From positions 1 to 35,507 of the forward strand of contig JACPOA010000033.1 of assembly GCA_016185205.1 (NCBI GenBank): a stretch of DNA of 35,507 nt, written 5' to 3'. The DNA is from Hyphomicrobiales bacterium. Its GTDB lineage: Bacteria; Pseudomonadota; Alphaproteobacteria; Rhizobiales; Xanthobacteraceae. The notes under the pieces were generated by a model, which was not told the DNA's origin, ran no database searches, and saw only the letters and a list, made by a program, of their open reading frames with translations. The translations under genes were made by a program, and so were the position numbers. Within the stretch, counting starts at the first letter, position 1, and every line of letters starts with the position of its first letter. Shown one piece after another: positions 24,381-32,721 of the stretch.

Positions 24381-25496
24381 TCAGCCCGCCGGCTGCGCCC
24401 GCTTGGGGAACAGCTGCGGCCGCAGTTTCGGGTGAGCCGCCATGGTCTTGGGCGCATAGGGCGCCTCGGCGCCGAGTTCCTCGGCCGCGTGCCAGGCCCA
24501 GCGTGGGTCCCACATCGCCGCGCGTGCCAGGCAGACCAGGTCGGCCTTGCCGGAGGCGACGATGTCTTCCGCCTGCTGGTAACCGGCGATCAGCCCGACC
24601 GTCATGGTGGCGATGCCGCTTTCCTTTTTTACCTTCTCGGCGAACGGCACCTGGTAGCCGGGCGCCAGCGGAATCTTCTGCGCCGGCGAGAGCCCGCCGG
24701 ACGACACGTCCATGTAGTCCATGCCGCGCTTCTTGAGTTCCTTGGCGAGCACGACGGTTTCCTCCGGCGTCCAGCCGCCATCCACCCAGTCGGTGGCGGA
24801 GACGCGCATGCCGATCGGCTTGCTCTCCGGCCACACCGCGCGCACGGCCTCATACATCTCGATGGCAAAGCGCATGCGATTTTCGAGCGAGCCGCCATAT
24901 TCGTCGGTTCGCTTATTGGAGAGCGGCGACAGGAATTGATGGGCCAGATAACCGTGCGCGCCGTGCAGCTCGATCACGTCATAGCCGATGCGCTCGACAC
25001 GCTTGGCCGCGGCGGCGAATTCGCCGATGCAGCGCTTGATGTCGTCCTTGGTCATGGCGTGCGGCACCGCCCAGCCGGTGTCGTAGGGGATCGCCGATGG
25101 CGCTTCCGGCGTCCAGGCGTCCGGCCCTTCCAGGATCGGCTTGCCGCCGGCGCCCGGCGGCGTGGTCGGCGCCTTGCGCCCGGCATGGGCGAGCTGCACG
25201 CCGAGCTTGGCCACGCCGTATTGGCGGCAGAAGTCGTGCACGCGCTTGAGCGCGGCCTCGTTCTCGTCGGAATACATGCCGGCGCATTTCGGCGAAATGC
25301 GGCCTTGGCGGTTGACGTTGGTCATCTCGCACATAACCAGCCCGGCGGCGCCGAGCGAGAAGCTGCCGAGATGCATGAGGTGCCAATCATTGGCCGAGCC
25401 GTCGTTGGAATTGTACTGGCACATCGGAGACACCACGACGCGGTTCGGCAGAGTGAGACCGCGCAAAGTGAGCGGAGAAAACAGGACGCTAGCCAT
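24381..25496 (-). CDS. Old yellow enzyme family NADH:flavin oxidoreductase (YqjM/XenA-like)
   Basis: 371 residues from ATG 25494-25496 with AAAGGAAG; the longer frame upstream overlaps the DoxX-like gene. It is a TIM barrel of the thermophilic-like OYE class: Cys26 and Tyr28 in SPMCQY (redox-tuning Cys), QLAHAGRKA near 101, and the His178/His181 pair in ELHGAHGYLAHQFLSPLSNKRTDEYGGSLENR. FMN-phosphate binding is in MTVGLIAGYQQAEDIVASGKADLVCLARA. The enzyme reduces activated C=C bonds of enones, maleimides or nitro compounds using NAD(P)H. It converges with the methyltransferase gene (3 nt apart) and probably follows the DoxX-like gene in one transcript. Confidence 0.93.
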   Translation of the reverse strand: MASVLFSPLTLRGLTLPNRVVVSPMCQYNSNDGSANDWHLMHLGSFSLGAAGLVMCEMTNVNRQGRISPKCAGMYSDENEAALKRVHDFCRQYGVAKLGVQLAHAGRKAPTTPPGAGGKPILEGPDAWTPEAPSAIPYDTGWAVPHAMTKDDIKRCIGEFAAAAKRVERIGYDVIELHGAHGYLAHQFLSPLSNKRTDEYGGSLENRMRFAIEMYEAVRAVWPESKPIGMRVSATDWVDGGWTPEETVVLAKELKKRGMDYMDVSSGGLSPAQKIPLAPGYQVPFAEKVKKESGIATMTVGLIAGYQQAEDIVASGKADLVCLARAAMWDPRWAWHAAEELGAEAPYAPKTMAAHPKLRPQLFPKRAQPAG

Positions 25497-25542
25497 TGGT
25501 GGGACTTCCTTTCGAGTAGAATTCACGTGAGGCAGGTTTATC

Positions 25543-25938
25543 TCAATTCCAGATGCCGCCGGCGTAATAGGCGTGCATCGCCACGATCCAGCAGCAGATC
25601 GCCCAGAACAGGCAGAATTCGTAGCCGCCGATATTCCACAGATATTTGCCGGTAACGCGATAGACGCCGACGGCGGCGACTGCAAGGTGGATGGCGGCGA
25701 CCGCGCCCGAGATGGTCACGAAGATGCCGAAGATCAGGCCGATCGCCAGAAAGGCCTCGATGACGCCGGCCAGATACATCCAGAACTTGGGTGGTTTGAA
25801 GCCGGCGGCGACGAAGAAGCCGAGGGCTGCCGGTACGTAGAACTTGGCGTAGAGATGCGGGATCAGGAACAGGCCGCAGATGAGGCGCAGGATGTTGAAT
25901 TCGTTGAACAGGTTGAAATTGGCAGCCAAAGAAGACAT
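25543..25938 (-). CDS. DoxX-like small membrane protein
   Basis: 131 residues; GGGGGGCGTC precedes the ATG. Four hydrophobic helices (about 14-34, 52-72, 73-93 and 105-127) are consistent with a DoxX/DUF-type four-helix membrane protein: ILRLICGLFLIPHLYAKF, MYLAGVIEAFLAIGLIFGIF, ISGAVAAIHLAVAAVGVY and LFWAICCWIVAMHAYYAG. DoxX-like proteins are often linked to redox or thiol systems and quinone chemistry, but a specific role is unclear. The old yellow enzyme gene follows 46 nt downstream on the same strand, so they may act together. Confidence 0.78.
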   Translation of the reverse strand: MSSLAANFNLFNEFNILRLICGLFLIPHLYAKFYVPAALGFFVAAGFKPPKFWMYLAGVIEAFLAIGLIFGIFVTISGAVAAIHLAVAAVGVYRVTGKYLWNIGGYEFCLFWAICCWIVAMHAYYAGGIWN

Positions 25939-26069
25939 GACGCCCCCCGAATGGTTTGATCCCCGACTTTAACGGCCAAAGTCGCACTTCTGCGCGTGTA
26001 CGCCAACCCCTCGCCGGTGCGGTTGATTTTTGTCATTCCCGGGCGCGCGACACGCCGCCGCACAGCCGC

Positions 26070-26669
26070 TTACAGCTTCTTGCCCTTCAGCCAGGCCTCG
26101 CCTTTGGCATAAAGCGCATCGAGGTCCGGCCCGTCGAGACCGGGCAAATTGAGCTTGATCGGGTAGCCGATCTTGCTCTGCAGATAGGCGAGGTGGCGGT
26201 AGCCTTCCGGGAATTTCGCCAGATGCTTCCGGTCGAGCGTGAGCTTGGCCGCCGGGTCGACCGGATCGATGCGGTCCTTCTCGTAGGCGAGGCGTCGCAG
26301 CACGAGGCCCCATTTGCCCTTGCGCTTCTCCAGGAAGTCGTAGAAGCGCCCGGTGCAGACCACGTCGCACAGCACGTCCTCAACCTTGGCGCGCTGCGAG
26401 ATCGTCATCTTGGTCTGCGCGATGGCGCGTTTGCCCTTGATGTCGATGCTCATGCCGCCCAGCATGTGCATGATGCGCACGCCCTTGTCGTAGCCCTCCT
26501 GGCTGACCTTGATGAATTCCTCGTAGGAGCCCTGGAACCAGGTCGCCCACATCTGGCCGTCACTGTGCCAGACGGTGCGGAAGCGGTCCCACAGGCGGGC
26601 GTCGCGCCACAACACCCAGTTCTCGATCAGCGTGCGGATCTCCAGGCGGTCGGCGGTGTCACGCGGCAT
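26070..26669 (-). CDS. SnoaL-like (NTF2-fold) protein
   Basis: 199 residues; GAGGGGACG lies upstream of the ATG. The N-terminal 140 residues match the SnoaL-like pattern (DTADRLEIRTLIENWVLWRDARLWDRFRTVWHSDGQMWATWFQGSYEEFI ... GRFYDFLEKRKGKWGLVLRRLAYEKDRI), an alpha+beta cone used for isomerase, dehydratase or ring-hydroxylating-subunit-like roles. A 55-residue C-terminal extension (HLAYLQSKIGYPIKLNLPGLDGPDLDALYAKGEAWL) is beyond the usual 130-150 residues. It diverges from the SDR gene 66 nt away, suggesting shared regulation and a common catabolic pathway. Confidence 0.82.
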   Translation of the reverse strand: MPRDTADRLEIRTLIENWVLWRDARLWDRFRTVWHSDGQMWATWFQGSYEEFIKVSQEGYDKGVRIMHMLGGMSIDIKGKRAIAQTKMTISQRAKVEDVLCDVVCTGRFYDFLEKRKGKWGLVLRRLAYEKDRIDPVDPAAKLTLDRKHLAKFPEGYRHLAYLQSKIGYPIKLNLPGLDGPDLDALYAKGEAWLKGKKL

Positions 26670-26735
26670 TTATCGTCCCCTCGGTTTTGTGCTTCATAGC
26701 TGATATGAAATTGGCCGTCACGCACGGAGAAACGC

Positions 26736-27500
26736 ATGGCTAGACTTGCGGGCAAGGTCGCGATCGTCACCGGCGGCGCCAAGGGTATCGGCCGGCACTA
26801 TTCGCAGGCGCTCGCCGCCGAAGGCGCGCGCGTGATGATCGCCGACATCGCCGACGGCAAGGAACTGGCCGAGGAAATCGCCCGCCGTCACGGCGCCGAA
26901 GCGATAGCGAGCGTGAAGTTCGACGTCAGCGACGAGAAGGCGGTCAAGGGCCTAGTGGCGCAGACCATCGAACGCTTCGGGCAGATCGACGTGCTGGTCA
27001 ACAACGCGGCGGTCTATTCCACGCTCACGCCGCGAAGTTTCAACGAATGGGATGCCGACCTGTGGGACAAGGTCATGGCCGTGAATGTGCGTGGATCGTA
27101 TCTCATGGTCCGCCATGTCGCGCCGCATATGATGGAACGGCGCAGCGGCAAGATCATCAACATCGCCTCGGGCGCGCCCTACAAGGGCGTGCCGCGCATG
27201 CTGCCTTACGTCACCTCCAAGGGCGCGATCCTCGCCTTCACGCGCGCGCTGTCGCGCGAGCTGGGGCAATACGGCATCGCGGTCAACTCGCTGTCGCCCG
27301 GCTATATCCTGAGCGACACCGGGCTGGCGAACGCCGCGCATGTGGAGGACGAGCGTATTCCGGTGCGCAACAGCCGCGCCTTCAAGCGCGATGCCTATCC
27401 GGAAGACCTGCTCGGTGCGCTGGTGTTCCTGGCCAGTAGCGACAGCGATTTTGTCACCGGCCAGTCGCTCGTGGTGGACGGCGGCTCGGTCAATAATTAG
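26736..27500 (+). CDS. Short-chain dehydrogenase/reductase
   Basis: 254 residues. A classical SDR: cofactor loop TGGAKGIG (12-19), Asp at the end of strand 2 (IADI) favouring NAD(H), NNAA (89-92), and the catalytic Ser145, Tyr158 and Lys162 in the order S...YVTSK. The C-terminal block is SPGYILSDTG and FVTGQSLVVDGG. Substrate unknown. It is divergent from the SnoaL-like gene and 103 nt upstream of the gentisate dioxygenase-like gene on the same strand, so the two may form a catabolic unit. Confidence 0.93.
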   Translation: MARLAGKVAIVTGGAKGIGRHYSQALAAEGARVMIADIADGKELAEEIARRHGAEAIASVKFDVSDEKAVKGLVAQTIERFGQIDVLVNNAAVYSTLTPRSFNEWDADLWDKVMAVNVRGSYLMVRHVAPHMMERRSGKIINIASGAPYKGVPRMLPYVTSKGAILAFTRALSRELGQYGIAVNSLSPGYILSDTGLANAAHVEDERIPVRNSRAFKRDAYPEDLLGALVFLASSDSDFVTGQSLVVDGGSVNN

Positions 27501-27603
27501 CTACCAGCCATGTCCGGCAGGCATTTTCCGGGCTATTCCGGTTGCCATCGAGTTGCGGTATAGTAGTTACAAATACAACAATCGGTTTTCAGGGAGCATC
27601 GAT

Positions 27604-28671
27604 ATGGCGGTCGCAACCGCGAGTGAACAGCCCCAGCCCGGCGCCAAGCACAATGTGCAGGCGGCACGGCGGGCCTATTACGACAAGATCTCCAAGTTCC
27701 ACATGGCGCCGCTCTGGGAGGTGCTCAAGGACCTGGTGACGCCGGAGCCGAAGACCCAGTGCCAGCCGGCGGCCTGGAAATTTTCCGACGTCAAGCGGCT
27801 GATGCTGGAAGCCGGCGACGTGATCGGCACCGAGGAGGCCGAGCGCCGCGTGCTGGTGCTGGAAAATCCCGGCATGCCGGGCAAGTCGCGCGTCACCAAT
27901 TCGCTGTTCGCCGGCATCCAGTTGATCCTGCCGGGCGAGATCGCCGACGTGCACCGCCATTCCGCTTCCGCCATCCGTTTCGTACTGGAAGGCGAGGGCG
28001 CCTATACCGCGGTCGAGGGCGAGAAGACCATGATGAAGCACGGCGACTTCATCATCACCGCCAACTGGGCGCCGCACGATCACGGCAATCCCGGCCAGCA
28101 GCCGGTGATGTGGCTCGACGTGCTCGATCTGCCGACGATTATCCATTTCGAGACGTCGTTCGCCGAGCATTTCGACGAGAAGATGCAGAAGACCAATCAC
28201 GCCGACGGCGACTCGTTCGAACGCTACGCCTCCGGCGTGCTGCCGGACGGCGCGCCGGCCACGATGAACCGCAGCCCTGTCATCAACTACCCCTATGCCA
28301 AGATGCGGCCGATCCTGGAGCGGCTGAAGACCACCGGCGACATCGACAAGCGCCACGGCGCGCGCGTGCGCTACGCCAATCCGATCAATGGCGGGCCGGT
28401 GCTGCCCACCATGGGCGCTTATCTGTCGCTGCTGCCGAAAGGCTTTGCCGGCGCGCCCTACCGCTCCACCGACGGCACCATCTTCGCGGTCGCCGAGGGT
28501 CACGGCACCACCACCGTCGACGGCAAGCCGATCGAATGGAGCGTCAACGACGTGTTCGTGGTGCCGCCATGGCAGCGCTACACGCACGTTGCTGCGAGCG
28601 AGGCGGTGCTGTTCTCGATCTCCGACCGGCCGGCGCAGGAAGCGCTTGGCCTCTGGCGGGAGGGGGACTGA
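27604..28671 (+). CDS. Gentisate 1,2-dioxygenase-like bicupin
   Basis: 355 residues from ATG 27604 (AGGGAG upstream); the track-length alternative from 27340 overlaps the SDR gene. The first cupin has the metal ligands His117 and His119 (DVHRHSASAIRFVLEGEGAYTAVEGEK) and a third in WAPHDHGN (His158/His160). The second cupin (about 275-345, GAPYRSTDGTIFAVAEGHGTTTVDG) lacks the His pair. This arrangement is that of gentisate / salicylate / 1-hydroxy-2-naphthoate ring-cleaving dioxygenases. It cleaves the ring between the carboxyl- and hydroxyl-bearing carbons using Fe(II) and O2. Which acid it prefers cannot be read. A possible -10 TATAGT lies at 27559-27564. Confidence 0.88.
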   Translation: MAVATASEQPQPGAKHNVQAARRAYYDKISKFHMAPLWEVLKDLVTPEPKTQCQPAAWKFSDVKRLMLEAGDVIGTEEAERRVLVLENPGMPGKSRVTNSLFAGIQLILPGEIADVHRHSASAIRFVLEGEGAYTAVEGEKTMMKHGDFIITANWAPHDHGNPGQQPVMWLDVLDLPTIIHFETSFAEHFDEKMQKTNHADGDSFERYASGVLPDGAPATMNRSPVINYPYAKMRPILERLKTTGDIDKRHGARVRYANPINGGPVLPTMGAYLSLLPKGFAGAPYRSTDGTIFAVAEGHGTTTVDGKPIEWSVNDVFVVPPWQRYTHVAASEAVLFSISDRPAQEALGLWREGD

Positions 28672-28678
28672 AAATCCA

Positions 28679-28774
28679 CGTCATTGCCGGGCCGCCGCAA
28701 TGCGGCGAGACCCGGCAATCCATCGCTTTTTCGAAGAAAAAAGATGGATGCGCGGGTCAAGCCCGCGCATGACG
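28679..28774. repeat. Composite palindromic repeat between convergent genes
   Basis: Outer CGTCAT / ATGACG. Inside are TTGCCGGG / CCCGGCAA around a GCCGC-AAT-GCGGC hairpin, then CCATCGCTTTTTCGAAG with its mirror GAAAAAAGATGG, then GCGCGGG-TCAA-GCCCGCGC. It matches the style of Bradyrhizobium intergenic repeats and lies between the stops of the dioxygenase and TRAP permease genes, where it can act as a two-way terminator. Confidence 0.78.
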
Positions 28775-28778
28775 GCAG

Positions 28779-30746
28779 TCAATACGGCGTGACCGGGGCC
28801 TCGGCCGCGCCGCTCTTGCGCAAGGCGCGCTGGCGCAGCCAATCGATCGCCAGCACCGCGGCCGCGGCGGTGACGCCGCCCGCGTTGATCCAGATCGCGC
28901 CCGTGAACGTCTCCGGCGGCAACACGACCGCCAGTGACACCGCGGCATAGATCGTGCGGCCGCTCCACTTGAGCGGCATAAACGCAAAACCGACTGCGGC
29001 CATGGTGCCGAGCCAGATGCCGAACGTGACGCGGCTGAAATTGAGCACAATCTCGGTCCAGCTCCCGTTCATCAGAAGGCTGGGCGTGAGCACGAACAGG
29101 AACGGCAGGATGAACGTGCTCCAACCGACCACGCAGGCGATCCAGCCGGTGGTCCAGCCGTCGGTGCGCGCGATGTTGGCGGCAGCATAGGCCGCGAACG
29201 CCACCGGCGGCGTGATCATCGACAGGATGCCGTTGTACATAACGAACATGTGCGCGGCCATCGGTGTGACGCCGAGCTTGATCAGCGCCGGCGCCAGCAG
29301 CGTCGCGGTCAGAATGTAGACGCTCACCGTCGGCAGGCCGATGCCGAGCACGAAGGCGAGAATTGCGATCAACAGCAGCAGCAGGAACACGTTGCCGCCG
29401 GCGAGCGCCAGCAGCTGGATCGTCATGCTGAATGACAGGCCGGAAATGCTCATGATGCCGACCATGAGGCCGGCCGCCGCCCCGATCAAAATAATGTCGA
29501 GTGAGACCCGCCCGGTTTCCATGACGGCTTTGAGCATGTCGAGAATGCTCAGCCGCTTGCCGCGGTAGCCGAAGATCAGCGACAGCACCATCAGCAGGAC
29601 GGTCGACACGACGGCGGCCTTTTCCGGCGTCAGCCGAAAGACTTCCGGATAGATCAAGGCGACGACCAGAAACACGATCGGGATGACGAAATGCCAGCCC
29701 GATTTCAGGACCTCCAAGATGTGCGGCGTATCGACGATCTGCGCCGCGCCGATCTTGTGCTTGGCGGCTTCCAGGTCGACGTGGAAGAACAGGCAGGCGT
29801 AATACAGGATCGCCGGAATGGCGGCGGCGACGCAGACCGAGCCGTACGGCACCTGCAGGAATTCGGCCATGATGAAGGCGGCGGCGCCCATCACCGGTGG
29901 CATCAGCTGGCCGCCGGTGGAGCCGACCGATTCGATGGCCGCCGCGCGATAAGGCGTGAAGCCGGACTTGACCATGGTCGGAATGGTGACGATGCCGACG
30001 GCGAGCACGTTGCTGACCGCGCTGCCGGAGATCATGCCGAACAGCGCCGAGCCCACCACGGCGATCTTGGCGGCGCCGCCGCGAAAATGGCCCATGGCCG
30101 ACATCGAAATGTCGGCGAAGAAATCCGCCCCGCCGGTGCGTGCCAGGACCTGGCCGAGGATGGTGAACGGGATCACCACCAGCACCGCCACCTGCAGGAT
30201 CGAGCCGATCGCGCCGTTGATATCGAGGCCGAGATAGACCGTCAGCCGTTCCGGGGAGACGTAGCGGGTCTGGAAATCGCCGGATAAATGCGGACTGATG
30301 TAGATGTAGACGGCCATCGCCGCGATCATGCTGACGAAGCCCCAGCCATTGGTGCGGCGGCTCGCTTCCATGATGAGCAGGATCAGCAGGCCGCTGACGA
30401 TTAAAGCACTAGGAGGAATAAGCGCCGCCTCGTCGGTGAGCGTGGCGTAGCGGGCGGTAATGTAGCCGCAGAGCAAGATCGAAAGTACAACAGCAACCCA
30501 ATCGAACCAGTGCCGGGGCCGCGACGTGTCGGCGATGTAGGCGAGCGCCAAGGTCAGACCGAGGCAGATGGTCAAAAGTTGCTCGGTGTAGAACGCCACG
30601 TTGAAGACTTGCCTGGGGATATCGAGCACCCAGAGCACGACCGTTGCCACCAGCAGCGACTGGAAGACATTGGTCCAGAAAACGGTGGCCTTTGATGCGG
30701 CGGAGGCAAACTCCGCCGCATCGGGAATGATGCGCTCTTCGCTCAC
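28779..30746 (-). CDS. TRAP transporter fused permease (TAXI type)
   Basis: 655 residues from a GTG (30744-30746) that overlaps the stop of the upstream binding-protein gene (GTGA), so translation is coupled. About 16-18 membrane helices are visible. The N-terminal four-helix DctQ-like part is followed by the DctM-like part with GSALFGMISGSAVSNVLAVGIVTIPTMVKSGF, ESVGSTGGQLMPPVMGAAAF and AFVLGIGLPTVSVYILTATLLAPAL, all typical of TAXI-type 4TM/12TM fusions. It is a sodium- or proton-driven secondary transporter for organic acids. Its partner is the adjacent TAXI binding protein. Confidence 0.94.
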   Translation of the reverse strand: MSEERIIPDAAEFASAASKATVFWTNVFQSLLVATVVLWVLDIPRQVFNVAFYTEQLLTICLGLTLALAYIADTSRPRHWFDWVAVVLSILLCGYITARYATLTDEAALIPPSALIVSGLLILLIMEASRRTNGWGFVSMIAAMAVYIYISPHLSGDFQTRYVSPERLTVYLGLDINGAIGSILQVAVLVVIPFTILGQVLARTGGADFFADISMSAMGHFRGGAAKIAVVGSALFGMISGSAVSNVLAVGIVTIPTMVKSGFTPYRAAAIESVGSTGGQLMPPVMGAAAFIMAEFLQVPYGSVCVAAAIPAILYYACLFFHVDLEAAKHKIGAAQIVDTPHILEVLKSGWHFVIPIVFLVVALIYPEVFRLTPEKAAVVSTVLLMVLSLIFGYRGKRLSILDMLKAVMETGRVSLDIILIGAAAGLMVGIMSISGLSFSMTIQLLALAGGNVFLLLLLIAILAFVLGIGLPTVSVYILTATLLAPALIKLGVTPMAAHMFVMYNGILSMITPPVAFAAYAAANIARTDGWTTGWIACVVGWSTFILPFLFVLTPSLLMNGSWTEIVLNFSRVTFGIWLGTMAAVGFAFMPLKWSGRTIYAAVSLAVVLPPETFTGAIWINAGGVTAAAAVLAIDWLRQRALRKSGAAEAPVTPY

Positions 30747-31708
30747 TGAGCGGCCTTGGCCTGAATGTTGTGTTCCTTGAAATACTTCAAGGCGCCGGGA
30801 TGGTAGGGAATGTCATAGCTCTTGTAGAGCGCGGCGGCCGAGAAATCCCGCAGCGCCGGCTGGATCGCGACCAGATCCGGCTTGTTCTTTTCCAGCGTGT
30901 CGATGAGTTTGTAGACGGCGTCATCGCTCACCTTGGCGTTGGTGAAGATCATGTTGTCCCAGCTGTAGACACCCATCGGCTTTTCGACGCCGATGAAGAA
31001 GGGATTGGGAACGGCGGGCGTGAGATAGCCCTGCGGCACGATTTTCTTGGCGGCCGCCATTCCGCTTTCGGGAATTTCCAGGGCGCGGATGCCGCCGACG
31101 GTGGCGTCGACCTCGCGCACCTTCGGTGCGCCGAACGCGAAGAAGAACATGTCGGCCGCACCCGCCGTGAAGTCGTCGGCGCCGCGGATAACATTGGGGA
31201 TCAGCACCGGCGTCACATCTTTTTCGGTCAATCCGCCGGTCGCCAGGATCGCTTTCACGAGCGGATCGATGGTGCGCATGGCGGAGTAGCCCATGCCGAC
31301 TTTCTTGCCCTTGAGATCGGCCATGGTCTTCATCGGGGTGTCCTTGCGCACCCAGAACGCGCCGCGCAGCGGATGCAGCGAGCCGATCAGGCGAAGATCG
31401 GCATTGCCCGCCTTGGCCGCTTCCACTTCGAAAATGTTGGCGATGCCGAATTCGGCCTCGCCGCGGCCGACCAGTGGAATCAGCACGGATTCTCCGGCGG
31501 TCGGCTGAACGACGACGTTCAGGCCGGCCTTTTCCTTGAGCACCTTGGCGACGGCCGAGGCCGAGGTGTGATTGAGCGTACCCGGCTGCATGGTGGCGAT
31601 GCCGTAGGTCTGCGCCTCGGCCACGCCGGCAGCGAGCGCGAGCGCGGCGAGGCCGGTCACCACCGACGGCAGGCTGTGGAATCTTCGCCCAGATTTAAGG
31701 ATCGACAT
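30743..31708 (-). CDS. TAXI-family TRAP transporter solute-binding protein
   Basis: 321 residues from ATG 31706-31708 with a strong GGGAGGAA; an ATG 21 nt earlier lacks this spacing. Residues 1-33 form a signal peptide ending AGVAEAQ. The TAXI (Imp-type) fold is visible in YGIATMQPGTLNHTSASAVAKVL, LVGRGEAEFGIANIFEVE, DLKGKKVGMGYSAM and FFAFGAPKVREVDATVGGIRALEIP. The ligand is probably a dicarboxylate or amino-acid-like anion, but unknown. First gene of a two-gene operon with the fused permease. The upstream gap (31709-31932) also serves the divergent hydrolase gene. Confidence 0.94.
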   Translation of the reverse strand: MSILKSGRRFHSLPSVVTGLAALALAAGVAEAQTYGIATMQPGTLNHTSASAVAKVLKEKAGLNVVVQPTAGESVLIPLVGRGEAEFGIANIFEVEAAKAGNADLRLIGSLHPLRGAFWVRKDTPMKTMADLKGKKVGMGYSAMRTIDPLVKAILATGGLTEKDVTPVLIPNVIRGADDFTAGAADMFFFAFGAPKVREVDATVGGIRALEIPESGMAAAKKIVPQGYLTPAVPNPFFIGVEKPMGVYSWDNMIFTNAKVSDDAVYKLIDTLEKNKPDLVAIQPALRDFSAAALYKSYDIPYHPGALKYFKEHNIQAKAAQ

Positions 31709-31932
31709 GCGATATTCCTCCCTGGTCATTCTGGTTTATATATTGACCGGTCCGAACCCGTTGTCCGGGCTTTGCGAACCGCAACCGCCTTTTTTCTTAT
31801 TCTACCGCTAATTTTGCACAGGACGGAAACCAAGGCGAGGCTGGGCGTTGTAAAATGCCGTTGAAGTGCGGGACCCTGCCCATCGAGATTCTTGCGCGGC
31901 GAATGGAATAGACCGGTGCATTGGAGCATTCG

Positions 31933-32721
31933 ATGCCGATTGAACAACTAACCGCCGGCCACGGCGCGCTCACCGCCGTGCGCACGGGGACCGGCCGCGA
32001 CCTGGTGGTGCTGCACTCGCTGCTCGCCGACCGGCATGCCTTCGATCCGGTGCTGCCGGCGTTCGCCGCCTCGCATCGCGTCACGCTGATCAATCTGCCG
32101 GGCTTCCACGGCTCGCAGCCGCCGCTGCTCGCGCTGATGGACGCCTATGTGGCCACGATCGAGGACGGCTTTCAGGAATTCGGCATCGCCAATGACGCCG
32201 TGCTGATCGGCAACGGCTTCGGCGGCACGGTCGCGCTCGCCTTCGCGCTCGCCCATCCCGAACGCATTTCCAAGCTGTTGCTCAGCGATGCCGCCGCCAG
32301 CTTCCCGCCGGAAGGGCGCAAGGCCTTCGCGGTGATGGCCGAGAAGGTCGCAGATAGCGGGCTCGGCTCCATCGCGGAGATCGCCGCCAAGCGGGTGTTC
32401 TCGCCGGCCTATCTCGCCGCGCATCCGGAGAAAATCGAGGAGCGCAAAGCCGTGCTGCTGGCGATCGATCCGAAAGCCTTCCAGGCCGCTTGCAAGATTT
32501 TGCAGGAGGCCGACCTGACGCCGCTGCTGCATCGCCTCAAGGTGCCGACGCTGGTGGTGTGCGGCGAGTTCGACCAGGCGACGCCGCCGCCTCTCAACAA
32601 GGCGATCGCCGACATGGTGCCAGGCGCGCGCTATGTCGAATTGCCCGGCTGCGGCCATTGTCCGCCGCTCGAACAGCCTGAGCAGTTCATCGCGGCGATC
32701 AAGGGGTTTGTGGGGCTTTAG
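31933..32721 (+). CDS. Alpha/beta hydrolase, PcaD-like, lacking the nucleophile serine
   Basis: 262 residues from ATG 31933 (GGAG 8 nt upstream); a TTG 12 nt earlier is less likely. The alpha/beta hydrolase core is present: VVLHSLLADRHAFDPVLPAF near the oxyanion hole (resembling 3-oxoadipate enol-lactonase), Asp214 (CGEFDQATPP) and His242 (GCGHCPPLEQPEQF). The nucleophile elbow, normally G-x-S-x-G-G, reads G-N-G-F-G-G, so Gly95 replaces the serine. The surrounding sequence is otherwise well conserved, so it is probably expressed but either non-hydrolytic or using another chemistry. It converges with the dehydrogenase gene, their stops overlapping by 2 nt, and is divergent from the TAXI operon. 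Confidence 0.85.
   Translation: MPIEQLTAGHGALTAVRTGTGRDLVVLHSLLADRHAFDPVLPAFAASHRVTLINLPGFHGSQPPLLALMDAYVATIEDGFQEFGIANDAVLIGNGFGGTVALAFALAHPERISKLLLSDAAASFPPEGRKAFAVMAEKVADSGLGSIAEIAAKRVFSPAYLAAHPEKIEERKAVLLAIDPKAFQAACKILQEADLTPLLHRLKVPTLVVCGEFDQATPPPLNKAIADMVPGARYVELPGCGHCPPLEQPEQFIAAIKGFVGL

Noticed and set aside
24432-25655. Plus-strand open frame of 407 codons opposite the old yellow enzyme gene
   Set aside because: Antisense shadow; composition is not protein-like.
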